A stretch of DNA of 47,615 nucleotides from NCBI GenBank assembly GCA_902611175.1, contig CACLYQ010000007.1:1-47615 (forward strand), written 5' to 3'. The notes below the pieces were generated by a model, which was not told where the DNA came from, did not search any database, and saw only the letters and a list, made by a program, of their open reading frames with translations. Source of the DNA: an uncultured Pelagibacteraceae bacterium. GTDB lineage: Bacteria; Pseudomonadota; Alphaproteobacteria; Pelagibacterales; Pelagibacteraceae. A program made the position numbers and the translations under genes. Positions 9,049 through 17,977 of the stretch are shown piece after piece. How positions within the stretch are numbered: position 1 is the first letter of the stretch; every line of letters begins with the position of its first letter.

Positions 9049-10097
9049 TTTTGAACAAATTGGAAGCCTGAAAATCTCCACCCATTTTCATCTTTTAAAG
9101 AACAATTAATTCTACCCCTTCTCTCAATAAATTTTTCTTCAAAATTAATATTTAATATATTATCAATTAAGACAATTTTTGTTTTCCTCCATCTTGAACC
9201 TTCATTTGAAAAACAATTAATATTTGCTAAATTCTTTTGATCTTTAAAAAATTCTATTGTCATTTTAGGTGGGTTTTCTCCATCATTCATGAACTTGTTT
9301 TCAGGTTTAATAATTCTATACTGAAGTGGCAAATAAGATATTACCTCTTTAAATCTTTTTATTTCTCCATATTTTTCATTTATAGGGAATCTTGGTAGCT
9401 CATATCTATCTTTGTTTAAATCAATAACACCTGAATGTTGACCAAACGCAAATTCAAAATTGTTTGAAATATAATTTTTCTGCTCTGAATTATACTCACC
9501 AAAGGGATATGAAAAAAAACTTGGATTATAACCTAGTTTATTATTAAAAATTTTAATTGATTTCTCAATATCTTTTACAAACTTTTGAAAAGTAAATTTA
9601 GTTAAATAATCGTGTGAATGTGAATGATTACCAATATACGCAAAGTTCTCTTTTTCTACTTCTTTTATTTGGTCCCAGTTCATGTATCCTTTATTTCCAA
9701 CTGACTCTGTTGAAACAAATAAAATAAATGGAATTTTTTCTTTTTTTAAGATTGGCCAAGCATTTTCATAAAATGACGTGAATGCATCATCAATAGTTAG
9801 TAAAATTCTCTTTTGTTCCTTAGCTTTTTTAAAATTTTTTGAAAATTCACTTGGATTATAAAAATTTAAATTATTTTCTTTTATTAAATTAATATGTTTT
9901 TTAAATATATCTAATCTTATATTTGTTGATGGGTACTTATTTTCTTCAAATCTATGATACATAATTGCCAAAACACCCTGTTCATTTTTAAAATATTTTT
10001 TATTTACTACTTCAGCTTTAACGTTTAAACAAATAATAAAAAATATGAATACTTTAGTTATTAACGCTGCAGATGATAAAATTTTATTTTCTCTCAT
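9045..10097 (-). CDS. Secreted polysaccharide deacetylase family protein
   Basis: The protein belongs to the NodB-type carbohydrate esterase 4 superfamily. A signal peptide (residues 1-28, ending LNVKA) is followed by MYHRF, the LTIDDAF strand (catalytic base and metal-binding Asp), NHSHSHDY (metal-binding histidines) and FSYPFGEYN. The C-terminal 90 residues look like an added beta-rich domain. It may deacetylate cell-wall or surface glycans; the substrate is unknown. The only start that keeps the signal peptide is the ATG at 10097, so its first 53 bp lie antisense to the 5' end of tsaB. No ATG, GTG or TTG start occurs before the hydrophobic core. Confidence 0.85.
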   Translation of the reverse strand: MRENKILSSAALITKVFIFFIICLNVKAEVVNKKYFKNEQGVLAIMYHRFEENKYPSTNIRLDIFKKHINLIKENNLNFYNPSEFSKNFKKAKEQKRILLTIDDAFTSFYENAWPILKKEKIPFILFVSTESVGNKGYMNWDQIKEVEKENFAYIGNHSHSHDYLTKFTFQKFVKDIEKSIKIFNNKLGYNPSFFSYPFGEYNSEQKNYISNNFEFAFGQHSGVIDLNKDRYELPRFPINEKYGEIKRFKEVISYLPLQYRIIKPENKFMNDGENPPKMTIEFFKDQKNLANINCFSNEGSRWRKTKIVLIDNILNINFEEKFIERRGRINCSLKDENGWRFSGFQFVQN

Positions 10098-10422
10098 AAC
10101 TGATATAGAATCTTATACTACCGCCCATATAAACAGTAGAGAAAATTTTGATAAAATAATGGTATTAATTTTAAACTTCCTCAATGAACATGATTCAAAT
10201 TTAGATAAAATAAGTGAAATATTTGTCAACCAAGGTCCTGGCAAAATCTCAAGTATTAGAAATTCAATAGCAATTGCTAAAGGTATTGCTTTTGCAAAAA
10301 ATATTGATTTATATGGATTTTTAAGTAAACACTTAACTGAAAATGGTGTAGATCATCTAGTAAAGATCGATAAAAAAAATTTTACAAATATTAATTTGAT
10401 TAAACCCCTTTACTCGAGTTAA
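10045..10422 (+). CDS. tsaB: Miniature TsaB (tRNA t6A biosynthesis partner)
   Basis: TsaB is the catalytically inactive ASKHA partner of TsaD in N6-threonylcarbamoyladenosine synthesis. The 125 residues match the N-terminal TsaB subdomain: MNTLVINAADDKILFSLI, then VNQGPGKISSIRNSIAIAKG, equivalent to the GPGSFTGVR helix region. Normal TsaB has about 200-230 residues. Here most of the second subdomain is missing, yet the end (LIKPLYSS) resembles the usual PVYLR tail, suggesting an internal deletion. The usual neighbour rimI is absent and fur starts 8 bp downstream. The 5' end overlaps the divergent deacetylase gene by 53 bp. Confidence 0.8.
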   Translation: MNTLVINAADDKILFSLITDIESYTTAHINSRENFDKIMVLILNFLNEHDSNLDKISEIFVNQGPGKISSIRNSIAIAKGIAFAKNIDLYGFLSKHLTENGVDHLVKIDKKNFTNINLIKPLYSS

Positions 10423-10430
10423 AATATATT

Positions 10431-10850
10431 ATGCTAGAAACGATCGAAGAAAAATGCCAAAAAAATGGGGTAAAACTTACAGATCAAAGAAGGATAATCG
10501 CAAGAGTAATATCTGAGTCTAAAAAAACATATGGGGAGTCTGACCACCCAGATGTTGATGAATTATATAATAGAGTTTCTCAAATAGATTCTAAAATTAG
10601 TATTGCCACAGTTTATAGAACAGTCAAACTTTTTGAAGAAGCTGGAATTTTAACAAAACATGATTTTAAGTCTGGCAAAGCAAGATATGAGCTAAATGAT
10701 GATCATAATCACTTAATTGATATTAAAACTGGTGAAATAATAGAATTTGTTGATGAAGAGATCGAAGAATTACAAAAAAAAATCGCTGATAAATATGGCT
10801 ACAAACTAGTTGATCATAAATTAGAACTATACGGGATCAAAAAAAAATAG
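10431..10850 (+). CDS. fur: Fur-family metalloregulator (alphaproteobacterial Fur/Mur type)
   Basis: This 139-residue repressor has a winged-helix N-terminus (KLTDQRRIIARVI and SIATVYRTVKLFEEAGI) and a dimerisation domain with HNHLIDIKTGEIIEF. The CxxC zinc pair of gammaproteobacterial Fur is replaced by LIDIKTG, as in the alphaproteobacterial Fur/Mur branch, which in rhizobia senses manganese. It could therefore answer to Fe2+ or Mn2+. Position before miaB is the common alphaproteobacterial arrangement; miaB starts 3 nt after its stop. It is distinct from the Irr paralogue at 26428. Confidence 0.9.
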   Translation: MLETIEEKCQKNGVKLTDQRRIIARVISESKKTYGESDHPDVDELYNRVSQIDSKISIATVYRTVKLFEEAGILTKHDFKSGKARYELNDDHNHLIDIKTGEIIEFVDEEIEELQKKIADKYGYKLVDHKLELYGIKKK

Positions 10851-10853
10851 TTC

Positions 10854-12185
10854 ATGCACAAGAAGGTTTTTATAAAGACATTTGGTTGTCAAATGAATGA
10901 GTATGACTCCAAAAGGATATATGATGCTGTTAGGGCAATAGGTTATAACAAAACTGAAAATCAAGATGATGCTGATTGTTATATTTTAAACACTTGTCAT
11001 ATTAGAGATAAAGCTAAAGATAAAGTTTATCATGAGATAGGAAGAGTTAAAAAATTATATAAAGATAAAAAAAAACCAATAATGGTAGTTGCAGGTTGCG
11101 TTGCACAAGCAGAAAATACTGAGATGCTTGATAGAGAAAAATATATAGATTTAGTTATAGGTCCTCAATCTTATCAAAAAATAAATAAATTTTTAAGAAG
11201 TTTTGAGGAAGAAAATAAAGTTGAAGAAACTGAATTTGACTCGGTTTCTAAGTTTAGGTACTTCGATAACATCAAAAATAACAATACCAATGTTTCATCT
11301 TTTTTAACGATTCAAGAGGGTTGTGATAAGTTCTGTCATTTCTGTGTTGTTCCTTATACTAGAGGACCAGAATATTCTCGACCATTCAAAAGCATTATTA
11401 ATGAAGCTGAGAGATTGATAAAGAACGGATCTAAAGAAATAACCTTTCTTGGCCAAAACGTAAATGCATATTCTTATGTAGATGGATCCAAAGAATACCG
11501 GCTTTCAGATCTTATTAACACACTTAGCAAATATAAAGAAATAAGTAGAATTAGATATACCACTTCTCATCCAAGAGATATGACAGATGACCTTATTGAA
11601 TGTTACAAAAATTCAAAAAAATTAATGCCTTTTGTTCATTTACCAATTCAAAGTGGTTCTGATAGAATATTAAAAATGATGAACAGAAAGCATACTGTAA
11701 ATTATTATTTAAATATTTATGAAAAATTAATCAAAATTAATCCTGACATAAAATTTTCTAGTGACTTTATTATTGGATATCCTGGAGAAACGGAGAATGA
11801 TTTTAAAGAAACCATAAATTTAGTTAATAAAATTAAATTTATAAATTCATTCTCTTTTATTTTCAGTCCAAGGCCAGGGACAAAAGCTGCAGAATTAGAG
11901 ATTACTGATAAAGATAAACTCAAAAATAGACTGATAACTATTCAAAAAAAATTATTTAGTAATCAAATAGAATTAAATAAATCTTTAGAAGGTAAAACTT
12001 TAGAGGTACTTGTAGAAAATAAACTTAAAAACCAAAACAAATATTTTGGGCGAAATAAATATTTAAATTCAGTAATTTTTGATGGTAATGAAAGTCATAT
12101 TGGTAAACTAATTAAAGTTAATATCGAAAAAAGTAATCAAAATTCGTTATTTGGTACAATAATAGATGAAATGAAAGCAGCATAA
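10854..12185 (+). CDS. miaB: tRNA-2-methylthio-N6-isopentenyladenosine synthase MiaB
   Basis: This radical-SAM methylthiotransferase converts i6A37 to ms2i6A37 in tRNAs reading UNN codons. The 443 residues contain the N-terminal cluster ligands Cys12 (KTFGCQMN), Cys48 and Cys82. The radical-SAM triad is Cys157-x3-Cys161-x2-Cys164 (EGCDKFCHFC), followed by the VPYTRGPEYSRP signature of MiaB. A C-terminal TRAM region follows. The adjacent tRNA-modification gene tsaB and phoH, which starts 1 nt after its stop, form one compact run. Confidence 0.97.
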   Translation: MHKKVFIKTFGCQMNEYDSKRIYDAVRAIGYNKTENQDDADCYILNTCHIRDKAKDKVYHEIGRVKKLYKDKKKPIMVVAGCVAQAENTEMLDREKYIDLVIGPQSYQKINKFLRSFEEENKVEETEFDSVSKFRYFDNIKNNNTNVSSFLTIQEGCDKFCHFCVVPYTRGPEYSRPFKSIINEAERLIKNGSKEITFLGQNVNAYSYVDGSKEYRLSDLINTLSKYKEISRIRYTTSHPRDMTDDLIECYKNSKKLMPFVHLPIQSGSDRILKMMNRKHTVNYYLNIYEKLIKINPDIKFSSDFIIGYPGETENDFKETINLVNKIKFINSFSFIFSPRPGTKAAELEITDKDKLKNRLITIQKKLFSNQIELNKSLEGKTLEVLVENKLKNQNKYFGRNKYLNSVIFDGNESHIGKLIKVNIEKSNQNSLFGTIIDEMKAA

Positions 12186-12186
12186 T

Positions 12187-13194
12187 TTGAAAAATTTTGC
12201 AAAATCAAAAATTAATCCTGATTTAAAATACGTATATTCAGAAAATAATGCCTTAAGTATTGTATTTCAAAGTAATGAGTTACTTTTAGGTGTTTTAGGA
12301 GAATTTAATAATAATTTAAAAGAATTAGAAAAAATTACAAACACTAGCATTTACTCTAGAGGAAATTCAATTTTATTAAAAAATACTCCTGAAAAAAATG
12401 AATTAATAAAGAATGCAATTCAATTTCTTGTAGATCAATTTTTAAATAATGGAACATTAGAAAAAAAGGATATAGAGTCTTCCGTAAACAAATTTATGAT
12501 TGATGAGAAAGTTACAAATAAAAGTGGAAATGTAGAATACATAATAAAAACTCCAAAAAAATCTGTAATACCAAGATCAGAGAAGCAAAAAAATTATATA
12601 AGAGCTTTGAAAGAGTCGGACATTGTTATTTCTGCAGGGCCAGCGGGAACTGGTAAAACTTTTTTAGCAGTTGCGGTTGCATTAACTATGCTGCTGGATA
12701 AAAAAATAGAGAGAATTATTTTATCTAGACCAGCAGTAGAAGCTGGTGAGAGATTAGGTTTTCTACCAGGAGATATGAGAGAAAAAGTTGACCCTTATTT
12801 AAGACCTCTTTATGATTCGTTATATGATTTATTAGATTTTGAAAAAATTCAAAAAAAAATAGAAGTTGGAGATATTGAAATTGCACCACTTGCTTTTATG
12901 AGGGGAAGAACTTTAAAAAATTCTTTTGCGATTCTTGATGAAGCTCAAAATGCTACCGATACTCAAATAAAAATGTTCTTAACAAGAATTGGTGAAAATT
13001 CCAAAATAGTTATTAATGGTGATCCTTCCCAAATAGACTTACCTAATAAAACAATGTCAGGTTTAAATAGATCAAAAAAATTACTTGGTCATCTAAAGGA
13101 GATATCTGTAGTAGATTTTGATCATACAGATGTTGTAAGACACCCACTGGTTTCTAAGATAGTCAAGGCTTATTCTGATAAAAATTCAGATTAA
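12187..13194 (+). CDS. phoH: PhoH-like ATPase (YbeZ)
   Basis: The protein is a PhoH-type P-loop ATPase of 335 residues that in many bacteria is encoded with and functions beside YbeY in RNA metabolism. Walker A is GPAGTGKT (near 151-158) and Walker B is AILDEAQNAT. The start is a TTG at 12187, one base after the miaB stop. It is chosen because the N-terminal domain (KYVYSENNALSIVF) needs it and no ATG occurs early in frame. Its TAA shares a base with the ybeY ATG (TAATG), so translation is probably coupled. Confidence 0.93.
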   Translation: MKNFAKSKINPDLKYVYSENNALSIVFQSNELLLGVLGEFNNNLKELEKITNTSIYSRGNSILLKNTPEKNELIKNAIQFLVDQFLNNGTLEKKDIESSVNKFMIDEKVTNKSGNVEYIIKTPKKSVIPRSEKQKNYIRALKESDIVISAGPAGTGKTFLAVAVALTMLLDKKIERIILSRPAVEAGERLGFLPGDMREKVDPYLRPLYDSLYDLLDFEKIQKKIEVGDIEIAPLAFMRGRTLKNSFAILDEAQNATDTQIKMFLTRIGENSKIVINGDPSQIDLPNKTMSGLNRSKKLLGHLKEISVVDFDHTDVVRHPLVSKIVKAYSDKNSD

Positions 13195-13640
13195 TGATTA
13201 AAGCCAACATAGTTTTAGACAAAAAAATTTGGGAGAAAAAATTAAAAAAACCAGAAATTTACTTCAAAAAGAAATTAAACAAATTATCTAAATTTGGTAC
13301 TTTTAAAAATAAAAACGAAGAATTTACTGTGATGCTTACTAATAATAAAAAAATGAAAGATTTAAATTCTAAATTTAGAAATAAAAATGTTTCAACAGAC
13401 GTACTTTCTTTTCCTTTAAAAGTTAAATTAAAAAATAAATTATATTTAGGAGATATAGCAATTTCTTTTGAAATAATAAATAAAAGAGCAAAATCATCGA
13501 GTTTTTATCATGAATTAGATAAAATGTGGATACACGGTTATTTGCATCTCTTAGGACATGATCATAAAAAAAATAAAGATTATTATTTAATGAAGAAAAA
13601 AGAAAATTTAATATTTAAAAAATTGAATAAAATAATTTGA
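13194..13640 (+). CDS. ybeY: Endoribonuclease YbeY (rRNA maturation)
   Basis: YbeY is a single-strand endoribonuclease involved in 16S rRNA 3'-end maturation and late 70S quality control. The 148-residue protein carries the zinc-binding motif HGYLHLLGHDH with His114, His118 and His124 as ligands. An STDVLSFPL segment precedes it, as in the family. It overlaps phoH by 1 nt (TAATG). Its TGA overlaps the TTG start of lnt by 4 nt (TTGA). corC, commonly found between ybeY and lnt in alphaproteobacteria, is absent here. Confidence 0.95.
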   Translation: MIKANIVLDKKIWEKKLKKPEIYFKKKLNKLSKFGTFKNKNEEFTVMLTNNKKMKDLNSKFRNKNVSTDVLSFPLKVKLKNKLYLGDIAISFEIINKRAKSSSFYHELDKMWIHGYLHLLGHDHKKNKDYYLMKKKENLIFKKLNKII

Positions 13641-15157
13641 AATCTATTCTACAAAATAAAACTTATCTATATTTAATATGTTTTTTTTTAGGTGTAATAA
13701 CATCATTTAGTTTACCGCCATATAATTTTGTATTTATTAATTTTTATACACTTCCGACATTGCTTTATATATTAATAAATTATACCCATAAAAAAATCAT
13801 TTCATTTTTTGTTGGTTGGATTTTTGGATTTGGTTATTTTATTTCTAACCTTTATTGGATTACAAACTCTTTGACATTTGATGTAAATTTCAAATTAATT
13901 ATTCCATTTGCATTAATATTAATTCCTCTTTTTTTGGGAATATTTTATGGTTTTGTCACTTTCTTAAGTAGCTTTTTTTATTTAAAAAATAAACTCTCAT
14001 CAATTTTGATTTTTTCGATTTTTTTTGGTGGCATTGAATTTCTAAGAGGTTTTATTTTTGGGGGTTTTCCTTGGAATCTGATAGTCTTTAGTATTTCAAA
14101 TAACCTGCCTTCTTTACAAATTTTATCATATATAGGGACTTACTCATTAAATTTATTAACAATAACTATTTTTTTATTACCAATAATATTTTTATATAAG
14201 AATAAAAGTTTACTAACAGTTATCATTTTTTGTTTTGGTTTGTTTTTTGTAGTAATAAATTATTTGTATGGATACTTTAATATTAATAATTTCGAAAAAA
14301 AAAAATATGATAAATTAGATACTGTTATTCGAGTTGTTTCTCCAAATATACCAATTGAAAGATTCTTAACAAACCAGATACCAGAAAAAAATATTGATGA
14401 ATTATTTACTTTAAGTGATCCAAATAAATCTGAAAAAAAAATATTTATTTTTCCTGAGGGTATAATTAGTAGTATTTATTTTAAAGATCTGAAATTATTT
14501 AGAAATATCTTCAAAAAAAATTTTAATGTAAATCATAAGGTTATTTTGGGAATTAATAGCATTAAAGATAATAAAATTTATAATTCTTTAGTAGTATTAA
14601 ATAATGAGGCAGAATTATTGTATAAATATAATAAAAATAAACTTGTTCCATTTGGAGAATTTTTACCTTTTGAAAACTTTCTTAAAAAAATAGGATTAAA
14701 AAAAATAACCTACGGATATCAATCATTTTCATCTGACAACAAAAGAGAAATTTTGAACATTGATAAATTTAAATTTATCCCACTAATTTGTTATGAAATT
14801 ATCTATTCTGGAAAAATCAATCCAAATAAAAAATACTATGATTTTGTACTAAATATTTCTGAGGATGGTTGGTTTGGAAAATCTATTGGACCTGCTCAAC
14901 ATTTATCTCACTCGATATTCAGATCAATAGAGGAAGGTAAAAATGTTATTAGGTCTACAAACAATGGTGTATCTGCTTTTGTCAATCCCAAAGGTCAAAT
15001 TATTAAACAAATTAGTGAAAAAGGATATTTTGATGTTAATAAAATTAAACGTGTTGATAAAACTTATTTTGCTAAACACGGTAACAAGATCTTCTTTTAT
15101 TTTGTCCTAATTTATACTACTTTCATTGTGATTTTAAAAATTAGGGAGAATAAATGA
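13637..15157 (+). CDS. lnt: Apolipoprotein N-acyltransferase
   Basis: Lnt N-acylates the N-terminal cysteine of lipoproteins in the inner membrane, the last step of their maturation. The 506 residues show about six N-terminal membrane helices, a nitrilase-like periplasmic domain and a C-terminal helix. The catalytic set is visible: Glu274 in FPEGI, a lysine in [12 protein letters not shown], and Cys385 in LICYEI (E. coli Glu267, Lys335, Cys387). The start is TTG, overlapping the ybeY stop as TTGA. Its TGA overlaps the metK ATG (ATGA). Lipoproteins in this window (the DolP-like protein and LptM) would be substrates. Confidence 0.96.
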   Translation: MKSILQNKTYLYLICFFLGVITSFSLPPYNFVFINFYTLPTLLYILINYTHKKIISFFVGWIFGFGYFISNLYWITNSLTFDVNFKLIIPFALILIPLFLGIFYGFVTFLSSFFYLKNKLSSILIFSIFFGGIEFLRGFIFGGFPWNLIVFSISNNLPSLQILSYIGTYSLNLLTITIFLLPIIFLYKNKSLLTVIIFCFGLFFVVINYLYGYFNINNFEKKKYDKLDTVIRVVSPNIPIERFLTNQIPEKNIDELFTLSDPNKSEKKIFIFPEGIISSIYFKDLKLFRNIFKKNFNVNHKVILGINSIKDNKIYNSLVVLNNEAELLYKYNKNKLVPFGEFLPFENFLKKIGLKKITYGYQSFSSDNKREILNIDKFKFIPLICYEIIYSGKINPNKKYYDFVLNISEDGWFGKSIGPAQHLSHSIFRSIEEGKNVIRSTNNGVSAFVNPKGQIIKQISEKGYFDVNKIKRVDKTYFAKHGNKIFFYFVLIYTTFIVILKIRENK

Positions 15158-16317
15158 AAAAAGATTACTTATTTACTAGCGAGTCAGTATCCGAAGGTCA
15201 TCCGGATAAAGTTTGTGATAGAATTTCAGATATGGTTGTAGATACATATTTGTCTGCTGAACCTCAATCGAGGGTTGCTTGCGAAACTTTAACAACAACA
15301 AATAAAGTTGTCTTAGCTGGTGAAGTAAGAGGTCCAGAAATTAAAAAAGAGGATTTAATAGAAAAAGTAAGATATTGCATCAAAGATATAGGTTATGATC
15401 AAGACGGGTTTACTTGGAAAGAAGCAACATCAGTCGAAAGTCATTTGCATTCTCAATCTGCAGATATTGCTATGGGTGTAGACTCCTCTAGTAATAAAGA
15501 TGAAGGTGCGGGTGACCAGGGAATTATGTTTGGTTATGCTTGTAATGAAACGGATGTCCTTATGCCAGCACCAATACATTATTCTCATAAAATATTAAGA
15601 CTTATGGCAGAAGATAGAAAATCTGGAAAATTAAAAAATATAGAGCCAGATTCAAAAAGCCAAATAACTGTTGAATATAAAGATGGAAAGCCATCATCAG
15701 TTAGATCAGTTGTTATATCAACTCAACATTCACCTGATGTAAATCAAGCTCAAGTTAGAGATTTAGTTAAACCTTACATTGAAAGATCAATTCCAAAAGA
15801 GCTATTAAGTTCATTAGATGAAAAGGAGATTTACGTAAACCCAACAGGAAATTTTGTTATTGGAGGTCCTGATGGTGATAGTGGCTTGACAGGTAGAAAA
15901 ATTATTGTTGATACATATGGCGGGGCAGCTCCACACGGAGGAGGGGCATTTTCAGGAAAAGATCCAACTAAAGTAGATAGATCGGCAGCTTATGCATCGA
16001 GATATTTAGCAAAAAATATTGTTGCATCCAAAATTTCTAATAAATGTTTGATTCAACTTGCTTATGCGATTGGAGTATCAAAACCCTTGTCGATTTATGT
16101 AGATTTATTTGAAAACGATGAAGAAAAAAATAAACATGTCGAAAAGTTAATAAGTGAAAACTTTGATTTGAGTCCAAGAGGAATAAGAGAAATGCTTGGT
16201 TTAAATAAACCAATCTATGAAAAAACAGCCGCTTATGGACACTTTGGTAGGTTTCCTGATGATAAAGGTTCATTTTCATGGGAAAAGACTGATAAATCAA
16301 ACGTATTTAGTAAGTAA
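15154..16317 (+). CDS. metK: S-adenosylmethionine synthetase
   Basis: MetK makes SAM from methionine and ATP. The 387 residues match the bacterial enzyme. Motifs include [13 protein letters not shown] at the N-terminus, [12 protein letters not shown], and the P-loop-like [19 protein letters not shown]. It is translationally coupled to lnt by an ATGA overlap. There is no leader in front of it, so no SAM riboswitch can act locally. SAM from this enzyme feeds the methyltransferases and MiaB encoded nearby. Confidence 0.98.
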   Translation: MKKDYLFTSESVSEGHPDKVCDRISDMVVDTYLSAEPQSRVACETLTTTNKVVLAGEVRGPEIKKEDLIEKVRYCIKDIGYDQDGFTWKEATSVESHLHSQSADIAMGVDSSSNKDEGAGDQGIMFGYACNETDVLMPAPIHYSHKILRLMAEDRKSGKLKNIEPDSKSQITVEYKDGKPSSVRSVVISTQHSPDVNQAQVRDLVKPYIERSIPKELLSSLDEKEIYVNPTGNFVIGGPDGDSGLTGRKIIVDTYGGAAPHGGGAFSGKDPTKVDRSAAYASRYLAKNIVASKISNKCLIQLAYAIGVSKPLSIYVDLFENDEEKNKHVEKLISENFDLSPRGIREMLGLNKPIYEKTAAYGHFGRFPDDKGSFSWEKTDKSNVFSK

Positions 16318-16323
16318 ATAAAG

Positions 16324-16351
16324 TTGAATATTAAAAAAAAATAAATATATT
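16324..16351 (+). promoter_or_regulatory. Possible sigma70-type promoter for the nusA operon
   Basis: In the metK-nusA gap TTGAAT (16324-16329) and TATATT (16346-16351) are separated by 16 bp. Initiation would fall near 16358 and place the hairpin at 16374-16395 inside the leader. In DNA this AT-rich such hexamers arise easily, so the call is tentative. Confidence 0.4.
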
Positions 16352-16373
16352 CCACTCACATTATTGAAATTTC

Positions 16374-16400
16374 AAAATGGGCTTCGGCCCATTTTTTTTT
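16374..16400 (+). terminator. Intrinsic terminator-like hairpin immediately upstream of nusA
   Basis: A perfect 9-bp stem AAAATGGGC / GCCCATTTT closes a stable TTCG tetraloop and is followed by an uninterrupted T tract (nine T after the last A of the stem). It ends 13 nt before the nusA ATG at 16414. Just upstream lies the perfect 12-bp palindrome TTGAAATTTCAA (16364-16375), sharing two bases with the stem. It could simply end the lnt-metK transcript, or act as an attenuator in the leader of the nusA-infB operon. It is the strongest hairpin-plus-T-tract I found in the window. Confidence 0.85.
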
Positions 16401-16413
16401 AGAGTTTGTAAAA

Positions 16414-17967
16414 ATGTTAAATAGAAGAGCTGATAAATTAGAATTACTTAGAATAGCAGAGGCAGTCGCATTAGAAAAGTCTATAGATAAGGAACTTATA
16501 ATAGATTCGATGGAAAATGGAATTGCAAAAGCGGCGAAATCAAAATTTGGAGCTGACAATGAAATTGAAGTTAAAATCGATAGAGATAATGGCGATATAG
16601 GAATATTTAGAAAACTGATAATAGTAGATAAGCCAGAAAACTCAAATCTAGAGATTACTTTAAATGATGCAATAAAAATTGATTTAAATAATAAAGATAA
16701 AAAAATTGGAGACACTGTATTACAAGTTTTACCAGCTTTTGATTTTGGAAGAATTGCAGCTCAAACTGCTAAACAGGTTATAAATTTTAATGTGAGAGAA
16801 GCAGAAAGAGAGCGGCAGTTCAATGACTTTAAAGACAAGAAAGATACAATTCTTAGTGGTATCGTAAAAAGATTGGAGTTTGGAAATGTCATAGTTGACT
16901 TGGGAAGAACAGAGTCAATTATACAAAAAAATGAATTAATTCCTAGAGAAAATATTAAAGCTGGTGATAGAGTTAAAGCTTATTGTTTGGATGTAAGAAG
17001 AGAACCAAGGGGACAACAAATATTTTTATCAAGAGCTCATCCTAAGTTTATGGAAAAACTATTCATTCAAGAAGTTCCTGAAATTTATGATGGTCTCATT
17101 GAAATAAAATCATCATCTAGAGATCCAGGTAGTAGAGCAAAAATCTGCGTAAAGGCAATAGATACATCTCTCGACCCAGTAGGAGCATGCGTGGGTATGA
17201 GGGGAAGTAGAGTACAGGCTGTCGTAAACGAATTGCAGGGTGAAAAGATTGATATAGTTAATTGGTCAGAAGATCCAGCTGTGATTGTAGCTAATGCATT
17301 ATCTCCTGCTGAGGTACAAAGAGTAAATGTTGACACCGAGCAAAAAAAATTAGATGTAATTTTGACTGAAGAAAATTTAAGTAAAGCAATTGGAAGAAGG
17401 GGTCAGAACGTAAGACTAGCGACAAAGCTATTAAATTATGAAATAAATATTATGACCGACCAAGAAGACTCTGAAAAAAGACAAATTGAGTTTAAAGAAA
17501 AGACAGACAACTTTGTCAAAAACTTAGAGTTAGATGAAACGCTAGGGCAGTTATTAGTTGCTGAAGGATTCTCATCTATAGATGATATAAAAGATAGTAA
17601 TCCCGAGGCATTAACAAAAATTGAAGGTATAGAAGAAGAAACTGCAAAGGAGTTAATTGAGAGATCTAAAGAATTTCACCAAAGAGATCAAGAGGAAATT
17701 GCTAATAGAATTAAAGATTTAGGATTAGAAAATAATCTAATTAATCACAAAGGTTTAACCCCAGGTATGTTAGTCACATTAGGTGAACAAAAAATATTAA
17801 CATTAAATGATTTTGCAGACTTAGCATCTGATGAACTAACTGGTGGATATGATATAGTTAAAGGAGAAAGAGTAAGAATTAAAGGTTATTTGGAAGATTT
17901 CGCTCTTTCAAAAAAAGAAGCAGATGATTTAATAATGTCCGCAAGAAATATAGTTTATAAAGATTGA
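16414..17967 (+). CDS. nusA: Transcription termination/antitermination factor NusA
   Basis: NusA binds RNA polymerase and modulates pausing, termination and antitermination. The 517 residues show the N-terminal RNAP-binding domain, an S1 domain (ILSGIVKRLEFGNVIVDLG), and KH1/KH2 with DPVGACVGMRGSRVQAVV and LSKAIGRRGQNVRLA. Two C-terminal acidic helix-hairpin repeats begin around LLVAEGFSSIDDI. No Shine-Dalgarno is evident between the upstream hairpin and the ATG. The usual alphaproteobacterial upstream gene rimP and downstream ylxR are missing. infB follows 10 nt later. Confidence 0.97.
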   Translation: MLNRRADKLELLRIAEAVALEKSIDKELIIDSMENGIAKAAKSKFGADNEIEVKIDRDNGDIGIFRKLIIVDKPENSNLEITLNDAIKIDLNNKDKKIGDTVLQVLPAFDFGRIAAQTAKQVINFNVREAERERQFNDFKDKKDTILSGIVKRLEFGNVIVDLGRTESIIQKNELIPRENIKAGDRVKAYCLDVRREPRGQQIFLSRAHPKFMEKLFIQEVPEIYDGLIEIKSSSRDPGSRAKICVKAIDTSLDPVGACVGMRGSRVQAVVNELQGEKIDIVNWSEDPAVIVANALSPAEVQRVNVDTEQKKLDVILTEENLSKAIGRRGQNVRLATKLLNYEINIMTDQEDSEKRQIEFKEKTDNFVKNLELDETLGQLLVAEGFSSIDDIKDSNPEALTKIEGIEEETAKELIERSKEFHQRDQEEIANRIKDLGLENNLINHKGLTPGMLVTLGEQKILTLNDFADLASDELTGGYDIVKGERVRIKGYLEDFALSKKEADDLIMSARNIVYKD

Positions 17968-17977
17968 GAGATGAATA

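Noticed and set aside
15100..15160. SAM riboswitch upstream of metK
   Set aside because: metK overlaps lnt by 4 nt, so there is no leader in which a riboswitch could form.
16356..16715. 119-codon reverse frame covering the nusA start and hairpin
   Set aside because: Serine/leucine-rich shadow of nusA; it would run through the terminator stem.
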